DNA from: Acidaminococcus massiliensis
Lineage (GTDB): Bacteria; Bacillota; Negativicutes; Acidaminococcales; Acidaminococcaceae
Direction: 5' to 3'
Length of the DNA: 64,000 bases
NCBI RefSeq assembly: GCF_900095825.1
Contig: NZ_LT608315.1
Coordinates: 1,231,873-1,295,872 of the forward strand
In this document: piece after piece, positions 1 to 11,118 of the stretch
How the letters are laid out: the number at the start of each line of letters is the position of its first letter
Numbering within the stretch: position 1 is the first letter of the stretch
The notes under the pieces: model-generated
Databases searched by the model: none
Told to the model about the DNA's origin: nothing
The model's input: the letters and a program-made list of their open reading frames with translations, nothing else
Translations under genes and position numbers: made by a program

Positions 1-23
1 ACGTGGACATGGAACGGGTATAT

Positions 24-52
24 TTGCGCAAATAAACAGAGTGTGATAAAAT
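24..52 (+). promoter_or_regulatory. Sigma-70-type promoter for yebC
   Basis: TTGCGC (24-29) and TAAAAT (47-52) are separated by exactly 17 bp, and the next gene is yebC with an AGGAGG ribosome site at 111-116. Assigned by consensus only. Confidence 0.6.
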
Positions 53-123
53 AGCCGGGTATGAGTACGTTGAAACGAGGGCTCTTACCCGGCGTTTTCG
101 AATTTATGTAGGAGGAATCAAGA

Positions 124-855
124 ATGTCAGGACATTCCAAGTGGGCTAATATCAAATTCAAAAAAGGCAAGGCTGATGCGCTCCGTGGGAAGATCACCAC
201 GAAGATCGGCCGTGAAATCACGATTGCTGTACGCATGGGCGGTCCTGATCCTACTGGCAATATGAGACTGAAGCTGGCTTTGTCCAAAGCCAAGGCCAAC
301 AACATCCCCAAGGACAACATCAAACGGGCCATCGCCAAGGGCCAGGGTGCTACCGAAGGGTCCAACTACGAACAGATCACTTATGAAGGATACGGCCCCG
401 CTGGGGTGGCCATCATGGTCAGCGCCCTGACGGACAACCGGAACCGGACGGCTGCCGATGTGCGCCACGTGTTCTCCAAAGGCGGGAACATGGGGGAATC
501 CGGCTGCGTAGGCTGGATGTTCAAGAACAAAGGGGTATTCACCGTAGAAAAGGAAGGGGCTCCTTCTGAAGACGAAGTGATGGAAGTGGCTCTGGATGCC
601 GGTGCGGAAGATATGGAAACCACCGATGATGCCTATGTGATCACCACGGCTCCGGAAGATTACGATGCCGTGGAAAAGGCTCTGGCTGATCACAACATCG
701 AAGTGGCCATGAGCGAGCTGTCCCTGATCCCGGACAATACTGTTGCAGTGGCCGGGGAAGATGCAGAGAAGGTCCAGAACATGATCGACGCGTTCAATGA
801 TCTGGATGATGTGCAGGACGTTTATACGAACGCTGACCTGCCTGATGAAGAATAA
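124..855 (+). CDS. yebC: YebC/PmpR-family DNA-binding regulator or translation factor
   Basis: The 243-residue protein has the full family length and opens with the hallmark MSGHSKWANIK stretch, followed by the Lys/Arg-rich N-terminal domain and the acidic C-terminal domains. YebC proteins are cytoplasmic. Some act as transcription factors (PmpR), and some members help ribosomes through proline stretches (TACO1-like). The gene sits directly upstream of ruvCAB, a very common arrangement, but a GC-rich terminator at 901-943 separates them, so ruvC probably has at least partly independent transcription. The ATG start follows an AGGAGG site by 7 nt. The family is certain; which of the two roles applies here cannot be told. 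Confidence 0.95.
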   Translation: MSGHSKWANIKFKKGKADALRGKITTKIGREITIAVRMGGPDPTGNMRLKLALSKAKANNIPKDNIKRAIAKGQGATEGSNYEQITYEGYGPAGVAIMVSALTDNRNRTAADVRHVFSKGGNMGESGCVGWMFKNKGVFTVEKEGAPSEDEVMEVALDAGAEDMETTDDAYVITTAPEDYDAVEKALADHNIEVAMSELSLIPDNTVAVAGEDAEKVQNMIDAFNDLDDVQDVYTNADLPDEE

Positions 856-900
856 AGGGAACTGCTGTTGCTGCTGAACAGTCATCCCAGGAGTACATAT

Positions 901-943
901 GGCCGGCCAGCTGGGGAAATGTTCCCTGGAGGCCGGCCTTTTT
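901..943 (+). terminator. Intrinsic terminator after yebC
   Basis: Two GGCCGGCC octamers (901-908 and 931-938) pair with each other around an inner GGGAA/TTCCC helix, and a run of five T follows. Confidence 0.8.
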
Positions 944-965
944 CACCATAAGGAGGGAATTGTCT

Positions 966-1463
966 ATGCTGGCATTGGGTATCGACCCGGGTACGGCGAT
1001 CTGCGGCTACGGGCTGGTGCGGCTGGAACGGAGCCGGCTGATCCCCGTCCATTATGGAGCCGTCTTTACGGATAAGGATATGCTGCCAGAACGGCGGCTG
1101 AACAAGATCTATGAGGAGCTGACGGAACTGATCCAGCGCTTCCGGCCGGATTTCATGTCCGTGGAAAAGCTCTTCTTCAACCGGAATGTGACCACGGCCA
1201 TTGCCGTAGGGGAGGCCCGGGGCGTCATCCTGCTGACGGCGGCCCAGGCCGGCATCCCGGTCTACGGATATACGCCCATCCAAGTGAAGCAGGCCATCAC
1301 CGGGACCGGGCGGGCCAACAAGGAACAGGTGACCTATATGGTACAGAAATTGCTCCATATCGAGGAAAAACCCAAACCGGATGATGTGGCCGACGCCCTG
1401 GCCATCGGCATCACAGGGCTGAACTTCATCCGGGAACAGGAACTGCGGGAGAGAATGCGATGA
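966..1463 (+). CDS. ruvC: Holliday junction resolvase RuvC
   Basis: RuvC cuts Holliday junctions symmetrically after RuvAB branch migration. From the ATG at 966 the protein is 165 residues, the usual size. The RuvC nuclease fold shows all four acidic residues: D7 in GIDPG, E67 in SVEKLFF, and D140 and D143 in PDDVADA. A TTG six bases upstream is in frame, but it lies only 3 nt from AGGAGG (951-956), whereas the ATG has 9 nt spacing, so the ATG is preferred. The stop overlaps the start of ruvA in an ATGA, so the two are translationally coupled. Confidence 0.96.
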   Translation: MLALGIDPGTAICGYGLVRLERSRLIPVHYGAVFTDKDMLPERRLNKIYEELTELIQRFRPDFMSVEKLFFNRNVTTAIAVGEARGVILLTAAQAGIPVYGYTPIQVKQAITGTGRANKEQVTYMVQKLLHIEEKPKPDDVADALAIGITGLNFIREQELRERMR

Positions 1464-2074
1464 TTGGATTCATTACCGGACGGGTGGACCATATTGGAAC
1501 GAATTTCTGCCTGGTGGATACCCAGGGAGTGGGCTACCGGATCTTCCTGAACACCGGGGACCTTTCCCGGATCCAGGTGGACCAGAAGGTGAAGATCTAT
1601 ACCTATCTGTCCGTACGGGAGGATGCCCTCCAGCTTTTCGGCTTCCTCTCCTACGATGCCTATTCCCTGTTCACCCAGCTGATCACCGTCAGTGGCATCG
1701 GTCCCAAGATGGCCCAAGGGATCCTTTCTGCCTCCAAGGTGGATGCTTTCTATTTGGCGGTAAAGAACCGGGACCTGAAGTTCTTGACCAAGCTGCCGGG
1801 GATCGGGAAGAAAACGGCGGAACGGCTGCTGCTGGAACTGAAGGACATGACTGGGCCGGAAGGGCTGGAAGAGGAAGGAACAGCAGGCGGCTATGAGGGA
1901 GATGTGCCGGATGATGACACCACGCCCCTGGGGGCTGTGGCCGAAGGGCTCAGCTATCTGGGCTACACCCAGGGGGAAATCGCCCAAGTACTGAAGAAAC
2001 TGAAAGTGACCGCTGACAGCAAGGCAGAAGACCTTTTGAAAGAGGCACTGCGCCTGATGGCCAGGAGGAGTTAA
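1460..2074 (+). CDS. ruvA: Holliday junction branch migration protein RuvA
   Basis: RuvA is the tetrameric junction-binding subunit that loads the RuvB motor. The 204-residue protein has the N-terminal OB domain, then two helix-hairpin-helix motifs (VSGIGPKMAQ and LPGIGKKTAERL), an acidic linker rich in E/G, and the C-terminal domain III (about residues 155-204) that contacts RuvB. It overlaps ruvC by 4 nt and ends immediately before the ruvB ATG, forming a tight ruvC-ruvA-ruvB unit. Confidence 0.97.
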   Translation: MIGFITGRVDHIGTNFCLVDTQGVGYRIFLNTGDLSRIQVDQKVKIYTYLSVREDALQLFGFLSYDAYSLFTQLITVSGIGPKMAQGILSASKVDAFYLAVKNRDLKFLTKLPGIGKKTAERLLLELKDMTGPEGLEEEGTAGGYEGDVPDDDTTPLGAVAEGLSYLGYTQGEIAQVLKKLKVTADSKAEDLLKEALRLMARRS

Positions 2075-3091
2075 ATGGAAGATACCAATCGCGTGATCGC
2101 CGGGCACGAACAGGAGCAGGACGGCTGGCAGTACAGCCTGCGCCCCCGGCGGCTGGCGGAATACATCGGTCAGTCCAAAGTGAAACGGAACATGGAGATT
2201 TTCATCCAGGCAGCCCTGAAACGAAAGGAAGCCCTGGACCATGTGCTGCTCTATGGACCGCCGGGCCTGGGAAAGACCACCCTGGCCAACATCATCGCCA
2301 ACGAACTGAATGTGAACATCCGGATTACCAGCGGGCCGGCGCTGGAGCGGCAGGGAGATCTGGCAGCCATCCTCACCAACCTCAGCGACAGCGATGTATT
2401 GTTCATCGATGAAATCCACCGGCTGCCCAAGACCGTGGAGGAAATCCTCTATTCGGCCATGGAAGACTATGCCTTGGACATCATCATCGGGAAGGGACCG
2501 GCTGCCCGGAGCGTCCGGCTGGATCTGCCCCGGTTCACTTTGATCGGGGCCACCACCCGGATGGGGTCCATTGCGGCTCCGCTCCGGGACCGGTTCGGAG
2601 TGATCTGCCATCTGGAATTCTATACTCCGGAAGAGCTCCAGATCATCGTGGAGCGGGCGGCGGAGATCCTGGGGGTTTCCATCGAATCCGACGGAGCCTA
2701 TGAAATCGGGCGCCGGAGCCGAGGGACGCCCCGGGTGGCCAACCGGCTGCTGAAACGGGTACGGGATTTTGCAGAAGTGGCTGGTCATGAGGTAATCACC
2801 CGGGACGTATGCCGGCATGCCATGGAACGGCTGGAAATCGATGATTTGGGCCTGGACCAGAACGACCGGCGGCTGCTGCAGAAGCTGGTGAAGGATTTCG
2901 GAGGCCGTCCGGTGGGGGTGGATACCTTGGCAGCTTCCCTCAACGAAGAGACCGAGACTTTGGAAGATGTCTATGAACCCTACTTGATGCAGCTGGGCAT
3001 GCTCCAGCGGACCCCCAAGGGCCGACAGGCCACCTTGGCGGCCTATCAATATCTGGGGGTGCCTTATCCCACGGAGGATGGAAACAAATGA
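2075..3091 (+). CDS. ruvB: Holliday junction branch migration ATPase RuvB
   Basis: RuvB is the hexameric AAA+ motor that drives branch migration. The 338-residue protein shows Walker A GPPGLGKT at 61-68, Walker B with D112-E113 in IDEIHRL, the sensor-1 region GATTRMG, and the C-terminal winged-helix domain. Its ATG directly follows the ruvA stop, and the AGGAGG site lies inside the end of ruvA. Its last bases overlap the next gene by 4 nt. Confidence 0.98.
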   Translation: MEDTNRVIAGHEQEQDGWQYSLRPRRLAEYIGQSKVKRNMEIFIQAALKRKEALDHVLLYGPPGLGKTTLANIIANELNVNIRITSGPALERQGDLAAILTNLSDSDVLFIDEIHRLPKTVEEILYSAMEDYALDIIIGKGPAARSVRLDLPRFTLIGATTRMGSIAAPLRDRFGVICHLEFYTPEELQIIVERAAEILGVSIESDGAYEIGRRSRGTPRVANRLLKRVRDFAEVAGHEVITRDVCRHAMERLEIDDLGLDQNDRRLLQKLVKDFGGRPVGVDTLAASLNEETETLEDVYEPYLMQLGMLQRTPKGRQATLAAYQYLGVPYPTEDGNK

Positions 3092-4407
3092 AGAAGACCC
3101 TGGGGATTTTTCTCTGCCTGTTCCTGCTGCTGTGCCAGAGCCTGGCCTTGGCGGCAGGGGGAGGCCCGAAGCTGCGGGTGGGACTGGCGGTGGATCAATT
3201 CTCCGCCCAGATCAGTTCCTCCGGCAAGATCAAGGTGGTGGAGCCGGGCGGACGGACCACAGTGCTGCAGCCAGGGAGCCACTTCATCAGCGTGAAGAAC
3301 GGAAGCCTCTATGCGGACCAGAAAAAACTGGGCAGCAGCCAGGTATCCCTCTTGGCGGCTGATGCCAAAAATCCGGTGCTGGTCCACCAGAAAAAATACC
3401 GGGGAGCCTTGACCGTACTCCTGAACAGCGGGAAAAAGAATCTGACCCTGGTGAACACCCTGCCTCTGGAACAGTATCTCTATGGGGTGGTGGCCAAAGA
3501 AGTGCTGCCCCTGTGGCCGGATGAAGCCATCAAGGCCCAGGCAGTGGCCGCTCGGAGCTTTGCCCTCTACAGCCTGGACCACGGGAAATATCCCAATTTC
3601 GACATCCGGGCCAACGAACTGGGCCAGGTGTACGGCGGGATCAGCGCCGAGCACGCCAATACTACGAAACTGGTGGATGCCACCAGCGGGGTGGCTGCCC
3701 TCTATGAGGGGGAACCCATCCAGGCGGTGTTCCACAGCAGCGGAGGCGGCTATACGGAAGCGGCCAGTGCCGTCTGGGGCAAGGACATCCCCTACCTCCA
3801 GGCGGTGCCCGATTACGACCAGGATTCCCCCAAATTTTCCTGGAACCGGGTCTTCACCAAGGTCCAGCTTACCCGGCTCCTGAGCCAGGGCGGCTATGAG
3901 CTGGGAGATCTCCAGGGCATCCGGCTGTCCGCCCGGACAGCACCACCCATGCGCTGGACCCCGGACCGGGGGACCTCCGGCCGGGTGAAGCGGATGACCT
4001 TCGTGGGTTCGAAGAAAAGCATCACCCTCACAGGGAGCCAGGTCCGGTCCCTGTTGGATCTGGATAGCGCCCTCTTTGATATCCGGATCGGCCTGGAACG
4101 GCCCAAAGAATTGGATGTGACCATCACCAACGGCTATGGCTATCCCATCGGGAAGAAGACCATCCCCATCAGCGGGGACAAGAAATCCGGCACCGAGGGG
4201 GCCAGCGTGGGAGACATGCGCCTGTTCACCAATGTAGACGGGGAAAAGGTGATCTTCACCGGCAACGGGTTCGGCCACGGAGTGGGCCTCAGCCAATGGG
4301 GCGCACGGGGCATGGCCCTCCAGAAAAACAAACGGGGAAAGTACAATGATTACAAGACCATCCTGTCCCATTACTACCAGGGGATCACGGTGAAACAGGT
4401 CTATTAG
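3088..4407 (+). CDS. SpoIID/LytB-domain exported protein
   Basis: A 439-residue protein with an N-terminal signal peptide (positive MKK, hydrophobic core, cleavage near the Ala-rich site around residue 23). The C-terminal two thirds are a SpoIID/LytB domain, recognisable from the [20 protein letters not shown] and [17 protein letters not shown] blocks. In sporulators SpoIID is a peptidoglycan lytic transglycosylase, and LytB is an amidase enhancer. Here the protein probably trims cell wall in the periplasm. Its ATG overlaps ruvB by 4 nt and queA follows after 12 nt, so it is co-transcribed with DNA-repair and tRNA-modification genes. Whether the host sporulates cannot be judged from the window. 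Confidence 0.88.
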   Translation: MKKTLGIFLCLFLLLCQSLALAAGGGPKLRVGLAVDQFSAQISSSGKIKVVEPGGRTTVLQPGSHFISVKNGSLYADQKKLGSSQVSLLAADAKNPVLVHQKKYRGALTVLLNSGKKNLTLVNTLPLEQYLYGVVAKEVLPLWPDEAIKAQAVAARSFALYSLDHGKYPNFDIRANELGQVYGGISAEHANTTKLVDATSGVAALYEGEPIQAVFHSSGGGYTEAASAVWGKDIPYLQAVPDYDQDSPKFSWNRVFTKVQLTRLLSQGGYELGDLQGIRLSARTAPPMRWTPDRGTSGRVKRMTFVGSKKSITLTGSQVRSLLDLDSALFDIRIGLERPKELDVTITNGYGYPIGKKTIPISGDKKSGTEGASVGDMRLFTNVDGEKVIFTGNGFGHGVGLSQWGARGMALQKNKRGKYNDYKTILSHYYQGITVKQVY

Positions 4408-4419
4408 GAGAGAAGAAAG

Positions 4420-6568
<2,149 letters not shown>

Positions 6569-6574
6569 TTTTTG

Positions 6575-7012
6575 ATGGAAAATCTGCTTCAAATGGCCTG
6601 GCCCTTCATTCTCATGGGTGTGATCTTCTACCTGATGATCTACCGTCCCCAGAAACGGGACCAGAAGAAACGCGCTGAAATGCTGGATTCCCTGAAGGTG
6701 GGCACCAACATCGTCACCATCGGCGGCATCCTGGGCACCATCACCAAGGTCTATGAGGACAAGATCCGGATCAAAGTGGCAGAAGGGGTGGAAATGCACA
6801 TCCGCAAGACAGCCGTGGGCGGTGTGATCACTTCCGCTTTCGACAAGAAGAACATCCGGAAGGCTGCTAAGAAGGAAGAGGCAGCCAAGAAAGAAGAAGC
6901 TGCCAAGAAGGAAGAAGCCCCTAAGGCGGAACCGGAAGCCAAACCGGCAGAAACTCCGGAAGCACCGGCAGCAGAAGCCCCCAAGGCTGAAGGGAACGGA
7001 GAAGGAAAATAA
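6575..7012 (+). CDS. yajC: Preprotein translocase subunit YajC with Lys/Glu/Ala-rich tail
   Basis: YajC is a small single-span membrane protein of the SecDF-YajC complex that assists SecYEG. The first 90 or so residues are canonical: one hydrophobic segment, then YRPQKRDQKKRAEML and the VGTNIVTIGGILGTI block. The remaining 50 residues are an unusual low-complexity tail built from repeated KKEEAA units and then Pro/Ala/Glu-rich sequence. An ATG at 6575 with 9-nt spacing from GGAGG is preferred to the TTG one codon earlier. It lies directly ahead of a folate gene and secDF. Confidence 0.93.
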   Translation: MENLLQMAWPFILMGVIFYLMIYRPQKRDQKKRAEMLDSLKVGTNIVTIGGILGTITKVYEDKIRIKVAEGVEMHIRKTAVGGVITSAFDKKNIRKAAKKEEAAKKEEAAKKEEAPKAEPEAKPAETPEAPAAEAPKAEGNGEGK

Positions 7013-7587
7013 TGGATAAGAAAACAGCCCGCCAGGAAATCAGGGAGAAAATCCAGAAACTGAACCAGCGGGAAATCCATAAATACAACCGGGAGATCAA
7101 CAGCCACATCGTCAACAGCCGGCTTTTCCTGGAAGGGAAAGTGATCATGGGCTACCTGGGAGAACCGGGGGAAGTGAACATCGATCAGTCCCTCCAGACA
7201 GCCCTCAACATGGGCAAGACCGTGTGCGTGCCCCAGATCCTGGAAGGACCGGGGGAGATGGCGGCGGCCCGGCTGGTGACCTTGAAGAAGCTGGGGCGGG
7301 ACCGTTACGGCATCCGTACGCCCCAGGAACCGGTGGAAACCATCGCCCCGGAAGACATCGACCTGGTGCTGACGCCCGGTCTGGGCTTTACCGCCCAGGG
7401 CGAACGGCTGGGCCGGGGAGCCGGGTATTACGATCGTTTCCTGCCACGGTGCACCAAAGGGGTTCCCATGGCAATCGGGTATGAGGTGCAGGTCCAGAAA
7501 GAGCTGCCCACCAATGCCCATGACGCGAAAGTCCGTTATCTGTGTACGGAAAAAGGACTGCGGGTATGCAAGAATAACGGAAAATAA
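7012..7587 (+). CDS. 5-formyltetrahydrofolate cyclo-ligase family protein
   Basis: The enzyme converts 5-formyl-THF to 5,10-methenyl-THF using ATP and so salvages a dead-end folate. The 191-residue protein has the family's C-terminal signature LTPGLGFTAQGERLGRGAG followed by YYDRFL, and the basic N-terminal helix. It overlaps the yajC stop by one base (TAATG) and is followed by secD after 12 nt, so it rides in the Sec operon. Confidence 0.92.
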   Translation: MDKKTARQEIREKIQKLNQREIHKYNREINSHIVNSRLFLEGKVIMGYLGEPGEVNIDQSLQTALNMGKTVCVPQILEGPGEMAAARLVTLKKLGRDRYGIRTPQEPVETIAPEDIDLVLTPGLGFTAQGERLGRGAGYYDRFLPRCTKGVPMAIGYEVQVQKELPTNAHDAKVRYLCTEKGLRVCKNNGK

Positions 7588-7599
7588 GGAGGAATCGTT

Positions 7600-8853
7600 T
7601 TGGAGGGTAAAAATCGGGTCAAGCTGCTGGTTTCAGTGCTGGCCATCGTGATTGCATTTGCCGTATTCATCAAGCCTCTGGCCAGTACGGTAAAACAGGG
7701 CCTGGACCTGCAGGGCGGCACCCATGTGGTGCTCCAGGCCCAGGAAACGCCGGAAAGCAAGGTGGATGACGACGCCATCAACCGGTCCATCCAGATCATC
7801 GAACGCCGGGTCAATGAACTGGGCCTGACGGAACCGGTGATCCAGCGCCAGGGCAAGGACAAGATCATCGTGGAACTGCCCGGAGTGAAGGATCCGGAAC
7901 AGGCCATTGCCATGCTGGGCAAGACGGCTATGCTGGAGTTCAAGGACATGGAAGGGAACACCGTCCTCACCGGGAAAGATTTGAAAGATTCCAAAGCCAG
8001 TGCAGACCAGAGCGGCCAGCCGGTGGTCACGCTCCAGTTCAATGAAGAAGGGGCGAAGAAATTCGCCGACCTGACCGCCCGGAACGTGGGCCGGCAGATT
8101 GCCATCCTCCTGGACGGCAACGTGCTCACCGCTCCCCGGGTCAGCGAACCCATCACTGGGGGCAATGCCCAGATCACCGGGTCCAAGGACGCCAAGGAAG
8201 CGGAACATTTGGCCATCCTCCTGCGCAGCGGCTCTCTGCCGGTGAAGCTGGAAGTGGTGGAAAACCGCACCGTAGGTCCTACCCTGGGCCAGGACGCCAA
8301 GGACGCCAGCATGAAGGCTTTTGCCATCGGGCTGGCCGGGGTGTTCCTGTTCATGCTGCTGTATTACCGCTTGGCAGGGCTGGTGGCGGATATCGTCCTG
8401 CTGCTCTATACCCTGCTGCTCCTGGCGGTGATGAAGGGACTCAATGCCACCTTGACCCTGCCGGGGATCGCCGGGATCATCCTGTCCATCGGGATGGCCG
8501 TGGATGCCAACGTACTGATCTTTGAACGGTTCAAGGAAGAAATCCAGGCCGGAAAGACCCTCCGGGCGGCTGTAAGTTCCGGTTTCTCCCGGGCCTTCAC
8601 CACCATCCTGGATTCCAACGTGACCACTCTCATGGCTGCGGCAGTGCTGTTCTATCTGGGCACCGGCCCCATCAAGGGCTTTGCCGTGACCTTGGCCCTT
8701 GGGGTATTGATCAGTATGTTCACGGCAGTGACGGTGACCAAGTTCATCCTCAGTGCCTTCATCGGCAGCAACTTTACAAAGAACCCGGCCTGGTTCGGTG
8801 TCCGGGGATATCAACCGAAAGAAAAAAACGGAAAAGGGGAGGCGGCACGATGA
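7600..8853 (+). CDS. secD: Protein translocase subunit SecD
   Basis: SecD with SecF uses the proton gradient to pull secreted proteins out of SecYEG. The 417-residue protein is of the short Firmicutes type: one N-terminal membrane span, the P1 periplasmic domain with LDLQGGTHVVL, then five C-terminal spans including the conserved GMAVDANVLIFERFKEE block. The start is a TTG eight or so bases after AAGGAGG. The end overlaps secF by 4 nt. Confidence 0.96.
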   Translation: MEGKNRVKLLVSVLAIVIAFAVFIKPLASTVKQGLDLQGGTHVVLQAQETPESKVDDDAINRSIQIIERRVNELGLTEPVIQRQGKDKIIVELPGVKDPEQAIAMLGKTAMLEFKDMEGNTVLTGKDLKDSKASADQSGQPVVTLQFNEEGAKKFADLTARNVGRQIAILLDGNVLTAPRVSEPITGGNAQITGSKDAKEAEHLAILLRSGSLPVKLEVVENRTVGPTLGQDAKDASMKAFAIGLAGVFLFMLLYYRLAGLVADIVLLLYTLLLLAVMKGLNATLTLPGIAGIILSIGMAVDANVLIFERFKEEIQAGKTLRAAVSSGFSRAFTTILDSNVTTLMAAAVLFYLGTGPIKGFAVTLALGVLISMFTAVTVTKFILSAFIGSNFTKNPAWFGVRGYQPKEKNGKGEAAR

Positions 8854-9731
8854 ATAAGTTTTCCATAGTCAAGCATGCCAAGATCTTCTTTTCCATCACA
8901 GCCGTGGTGCTGATCGTGGGGATCGTATCCATGTTCACCCGGGGCTTCAACCTGGGGATCGATTTCACCGGGGGCAGCATCCTGGATATCAAGTTCGACC
9001 AGCCGGTATCCGTGGCCCAGGTCCGGACCGTGCTCAGCGACCATCAGCTGGGCAGCAGCGTGATCCAGCTGGGCAGCAGCGACCAGCAGGTGGAGACCAG
9101 CCAATCGGTGCTGATCCGTACCGGGATCATCAGCGACAGCCAGCGGGTGGAAGTGATGAACGACCTGACCGGCCGCCTGGGGAAAAATGAAGTGCTCCGG
9201 GTGGAAAACGTGGGCGCTACCGTAGGCGGCGACCTGGTGAAATCTGCCATCGGGGCGGTGGTCCTCAGCTGGGTGCTGATGATCATCTATATCACCATCC
9301 GGTTCGAACTGCGCTTTGCCCTGGCCGCCATCGTGGCCCTGATCATCGATGTATTGGTGACCCTCACCTGGTTCTCGGTGCTCCACCTGGAAATTGATTC
9401 TTCCTTCGTGGCAGCTCTTCTGACCGTGGTCGGGTATTCTGTCAACGGCACCATCGTGGTGTTCGACCGGATCCGGGAAAATCTCCATACCCATCGCCGG
9501 AACGAAAGCATGGGGGATTTGGTGGATGCCAGCATCTGGCAGACCATGACCCGGAGCGTGTACACCACCCTGACCACCTTGTTTGCGGTGGTGGCCATCT
9601 TCCTGTTCGGGGGAGAGACCATCCACAACTTCTCCTTCGCCATGCTGGTGGGCTTCTGCAGCGGGTTCTACACCTCCACTTTCCTGGCCGGGAGCATGTG
9701 GCTGTTCTTTCGAAAAAAACTGAGGAGATAA
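8850..9731 (+). CDS. secF: Protein translocase subunit SecF
   Basis: The 293-residue partner of SecD has the N-terminal span, the GIDFTGGS motif of the periplasmic domain, and the VGYSVNGTIVVFDRIREN block in the C-terminal membrane half. It is translationally coupled to secD by an ATGA overlap. Its last codons and stop are part of a 12-bp perfect inverted repeat (9724-9753). Confidence 0.96.
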   Translation: MNKFSIVKHAKIFFSITAVVLIVGIVSMFTRGFNLGIDFTGGSILDIKFDQPVSVAQVRTVLSDHQLGSSVIQLGSSDQQVETSQSVLIRTGIISDSQRVEVMNDLTGRLGKNEVLRVENVGATVGGDLVKSAIGAVVLSWVLMIIYITIRFELRFALAAIVALIIDVLVTLTWFSVLHLEIDSSFVAALLTVVGYSVNGTIVVFDRIRENLHTHRRNESMGDLVDASIWQTMTRSVYTTLTTLFAVVAIFLFGGETIHNFSFAMLVGFCSGFYTSTFLAGSMWLFFRKKLRR

Positions 9732-9753
9732 GGCGGCAAGGCGCCTTATCTCC
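9724..9753. repeat. Perfect 12-bp hairpin spanning the secF stop codon
   Basis: GGAGATAAGGCG (9724-9735) pairs with CGCCTTATCTCC (9742-9753) around a 6-nt loop. No T run follows, so it is not a classic terminator on its own; a true one lies at 9792-9823. Confidence 0.75.
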
Positions 9754-9756
9754 AGA

Positions 9757-10016
9757 TGGAAGTCAGGAGTCTGGAGTCGGAAGCCTCAGGTTAGGACCTG
9801 GCTTGATTGGCCAGGTCCTTTTTATTGTGTAAAACCGTAGGGGCGCAGGCCTGTCACACTGCTGGATGAACGAACTATCGGCGAATCTGTGGGTTCCCTG
9901 GCGTGGAGTTCCTACGGTACCGATTTACACATTCAAAAAATTTGCCTGCAAGTTTTCTCCATGGACTTCCGACTTCAGACTCCGGACTTGAGCCGCTGTG
10001 CGGCTCTATAGCTGCG
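9757..10016. repeat. Intergenic word-repeat element, copy A
   Basis: This 260-bp gene-free stretch starts with GAAGTC/GGAGTC words and ends with their inverted copies (GACTTCC, GACTTCA, GACTCC), giving degenerate terminal inverted repeats of about 25 bp. Inside are a terminator hairpin, a GTAGGGGCG motif (9837-9845), and a near-palindrome AAATTTGC-CT-GCAAGTTT around 9939-9956. The same layout recurs at 36486-36694. It fills the gap between secF and the next gene; no ORF was seen. Confidence 0.6.
9792..9823 (+). terminator. Intrinsic terminator downstream of secF
   Basis: AGGACCTGGC pairs with GCCAGGTCCT around a 7-nt loop and runs into TTTTT. Confidence 0.8.
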
Positions 10017-10050
10017 GGCCAAGCGCCCGCAGCGGAAAGGACCTGATACT

Positions 10051-10998
10051 ATGAAAATCGCAGTGCCCATGTATGTACGGGAAAAGGATAAAGCAGTCTT
10101 GGAAGCAGCGGCACCCGGAGCGGAGTTCGTTTATGGGAAGGATGCGGCGGCTCTCCAGGGAGCGGAAGTGATCATCGGCAACGTTTCTCCTAAAAAGCTG
10201 GCGGGGCTCACGAGCCTAAAATGGCTCCAGCTGAATTCTGCCGGAGCCGATGCTTACTGCCGGCCGGGGATCCTGGCCCCTCAGGTGCAGCTGACCAACA
10301 GCACGGGAGCCTACGGCCAAGCCCTTTCGGAACATATGCTGGCCCTCCTCCTGTCCCTCCAGAAGAAGCTGTACCTGTATCATCAGAACCAGCTCCAGCA
10401 CCAGTGGAAGGATGAAGGAGAAGTGACCAGTCTGGAAGGAGCCACCGTAGTGATCGTAGGCTTTGGGGATATCGGCCGGGCTTTCGGGCGTCTGTGCCGT
10501 CTCCTGGGAGCTCATGTGATCGGCATCCGGCGGCATCGGGGTGCGCTTCCTCCAGAAGCGGACGAAATGGGCACCCTGGAAGATCTGCCCCGGTTCCTGG
10601 CCCGGGCAGATGTAGTAGCCAGCGTGCTCCCAGGGACGCCGGAAACCACCCATCTGTATGATGGGAAGCTTTTCCAGGCCATGAAGCCCGGAGCTTTCTT
10701 CCTCAACTGCGGCCGGGGGAATGCAGTGGTCCAAGAGGACCTGGCCCGGGCTCTTACGGAAGGGCATCTGGGCGGGGCAGCCCTGGACGTGACGGACCCG
10801 GAACCCCTGCCTGCGGACAGCCCATTGTGGGATGTGCCCAATCTTTTGATTACCCCCCATATCAGCGGGGAACATCACTTGGCCCAAACCTGGGATAAGG
10901 TGGCAGCCATTGCTGCCCGGAACCTGAAGCATTACCTGGCCGGCGAACCTCTGGAAAATGTGGTGGACCGGGAAACAGGGTATAAGAAGAGCATATAA
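10051..10998 (+). CDS. D-2-hydroxyacid dehydrogenase family protein
   Basis: A 315-residue NAD(P)-dependent oxidoreductase of the D-isomer-specific family. It has the Rossmann motif VGFGDIG (about residues 133-139), the catalytic Arg in NCGRGNAV, Glu in TDPEPLP and His in ITPHISG. These act on 2-keto acids such as pyruvate, hydroxypyruvate or glyoxylate; the exact substrate is not evident. It stands alone between repeat element A and a strong terminator. Confidence 0.9.
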   Translation: MKIAVPMYVREKDKAVLEAAAPGAEFVYGKDAAALQGAEVIIGNVSPKKLAGLTSLKWLQLNSAGADAYCRPGILAPQVQLTNSTGAYGQALSEHMLALLLSLQKKLYLYHQNQLQHQWKDEGEVTSLEGATVVIVGFGDIGRAFGRLCRLLGAHVIGIRRHRGALPPEADEMGTLEDLPRFLARADVVASVLPGTPETTHLYDGKLFQAMKPGAFFLNCGRGNAVVQEDLARALTEGHLGGAALDVTDPEPLPADSPLWDVPNLLITPHISGEHHLAQTWDKVAAIAARNLKHYLAGEPLENVVDRETGYKKSI

Positions 10999-11000
10999 GG

Positions 11001-11036
11001 AAGGGGCTGTTGCGCATGCAACAGCCCCTTCTTTTT
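11001..11036 (+). terminator. Intrinsic terminator after the dehydrogenase
   Basis: A 13-bp stem, AAGGGGCTGTTGC with GCAACAGCCCCTT, closes on a 4-nt loop and is followed by C and five T. Confidence 0.92.
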
Positions 11037-11118
11037 CTTTCCGAAATGCGATATAATAATACATCACGCTATTGTCGAACCGATATACCCTGGAGCCGGA
11101 CAGAAAGGATGTGCTCAT

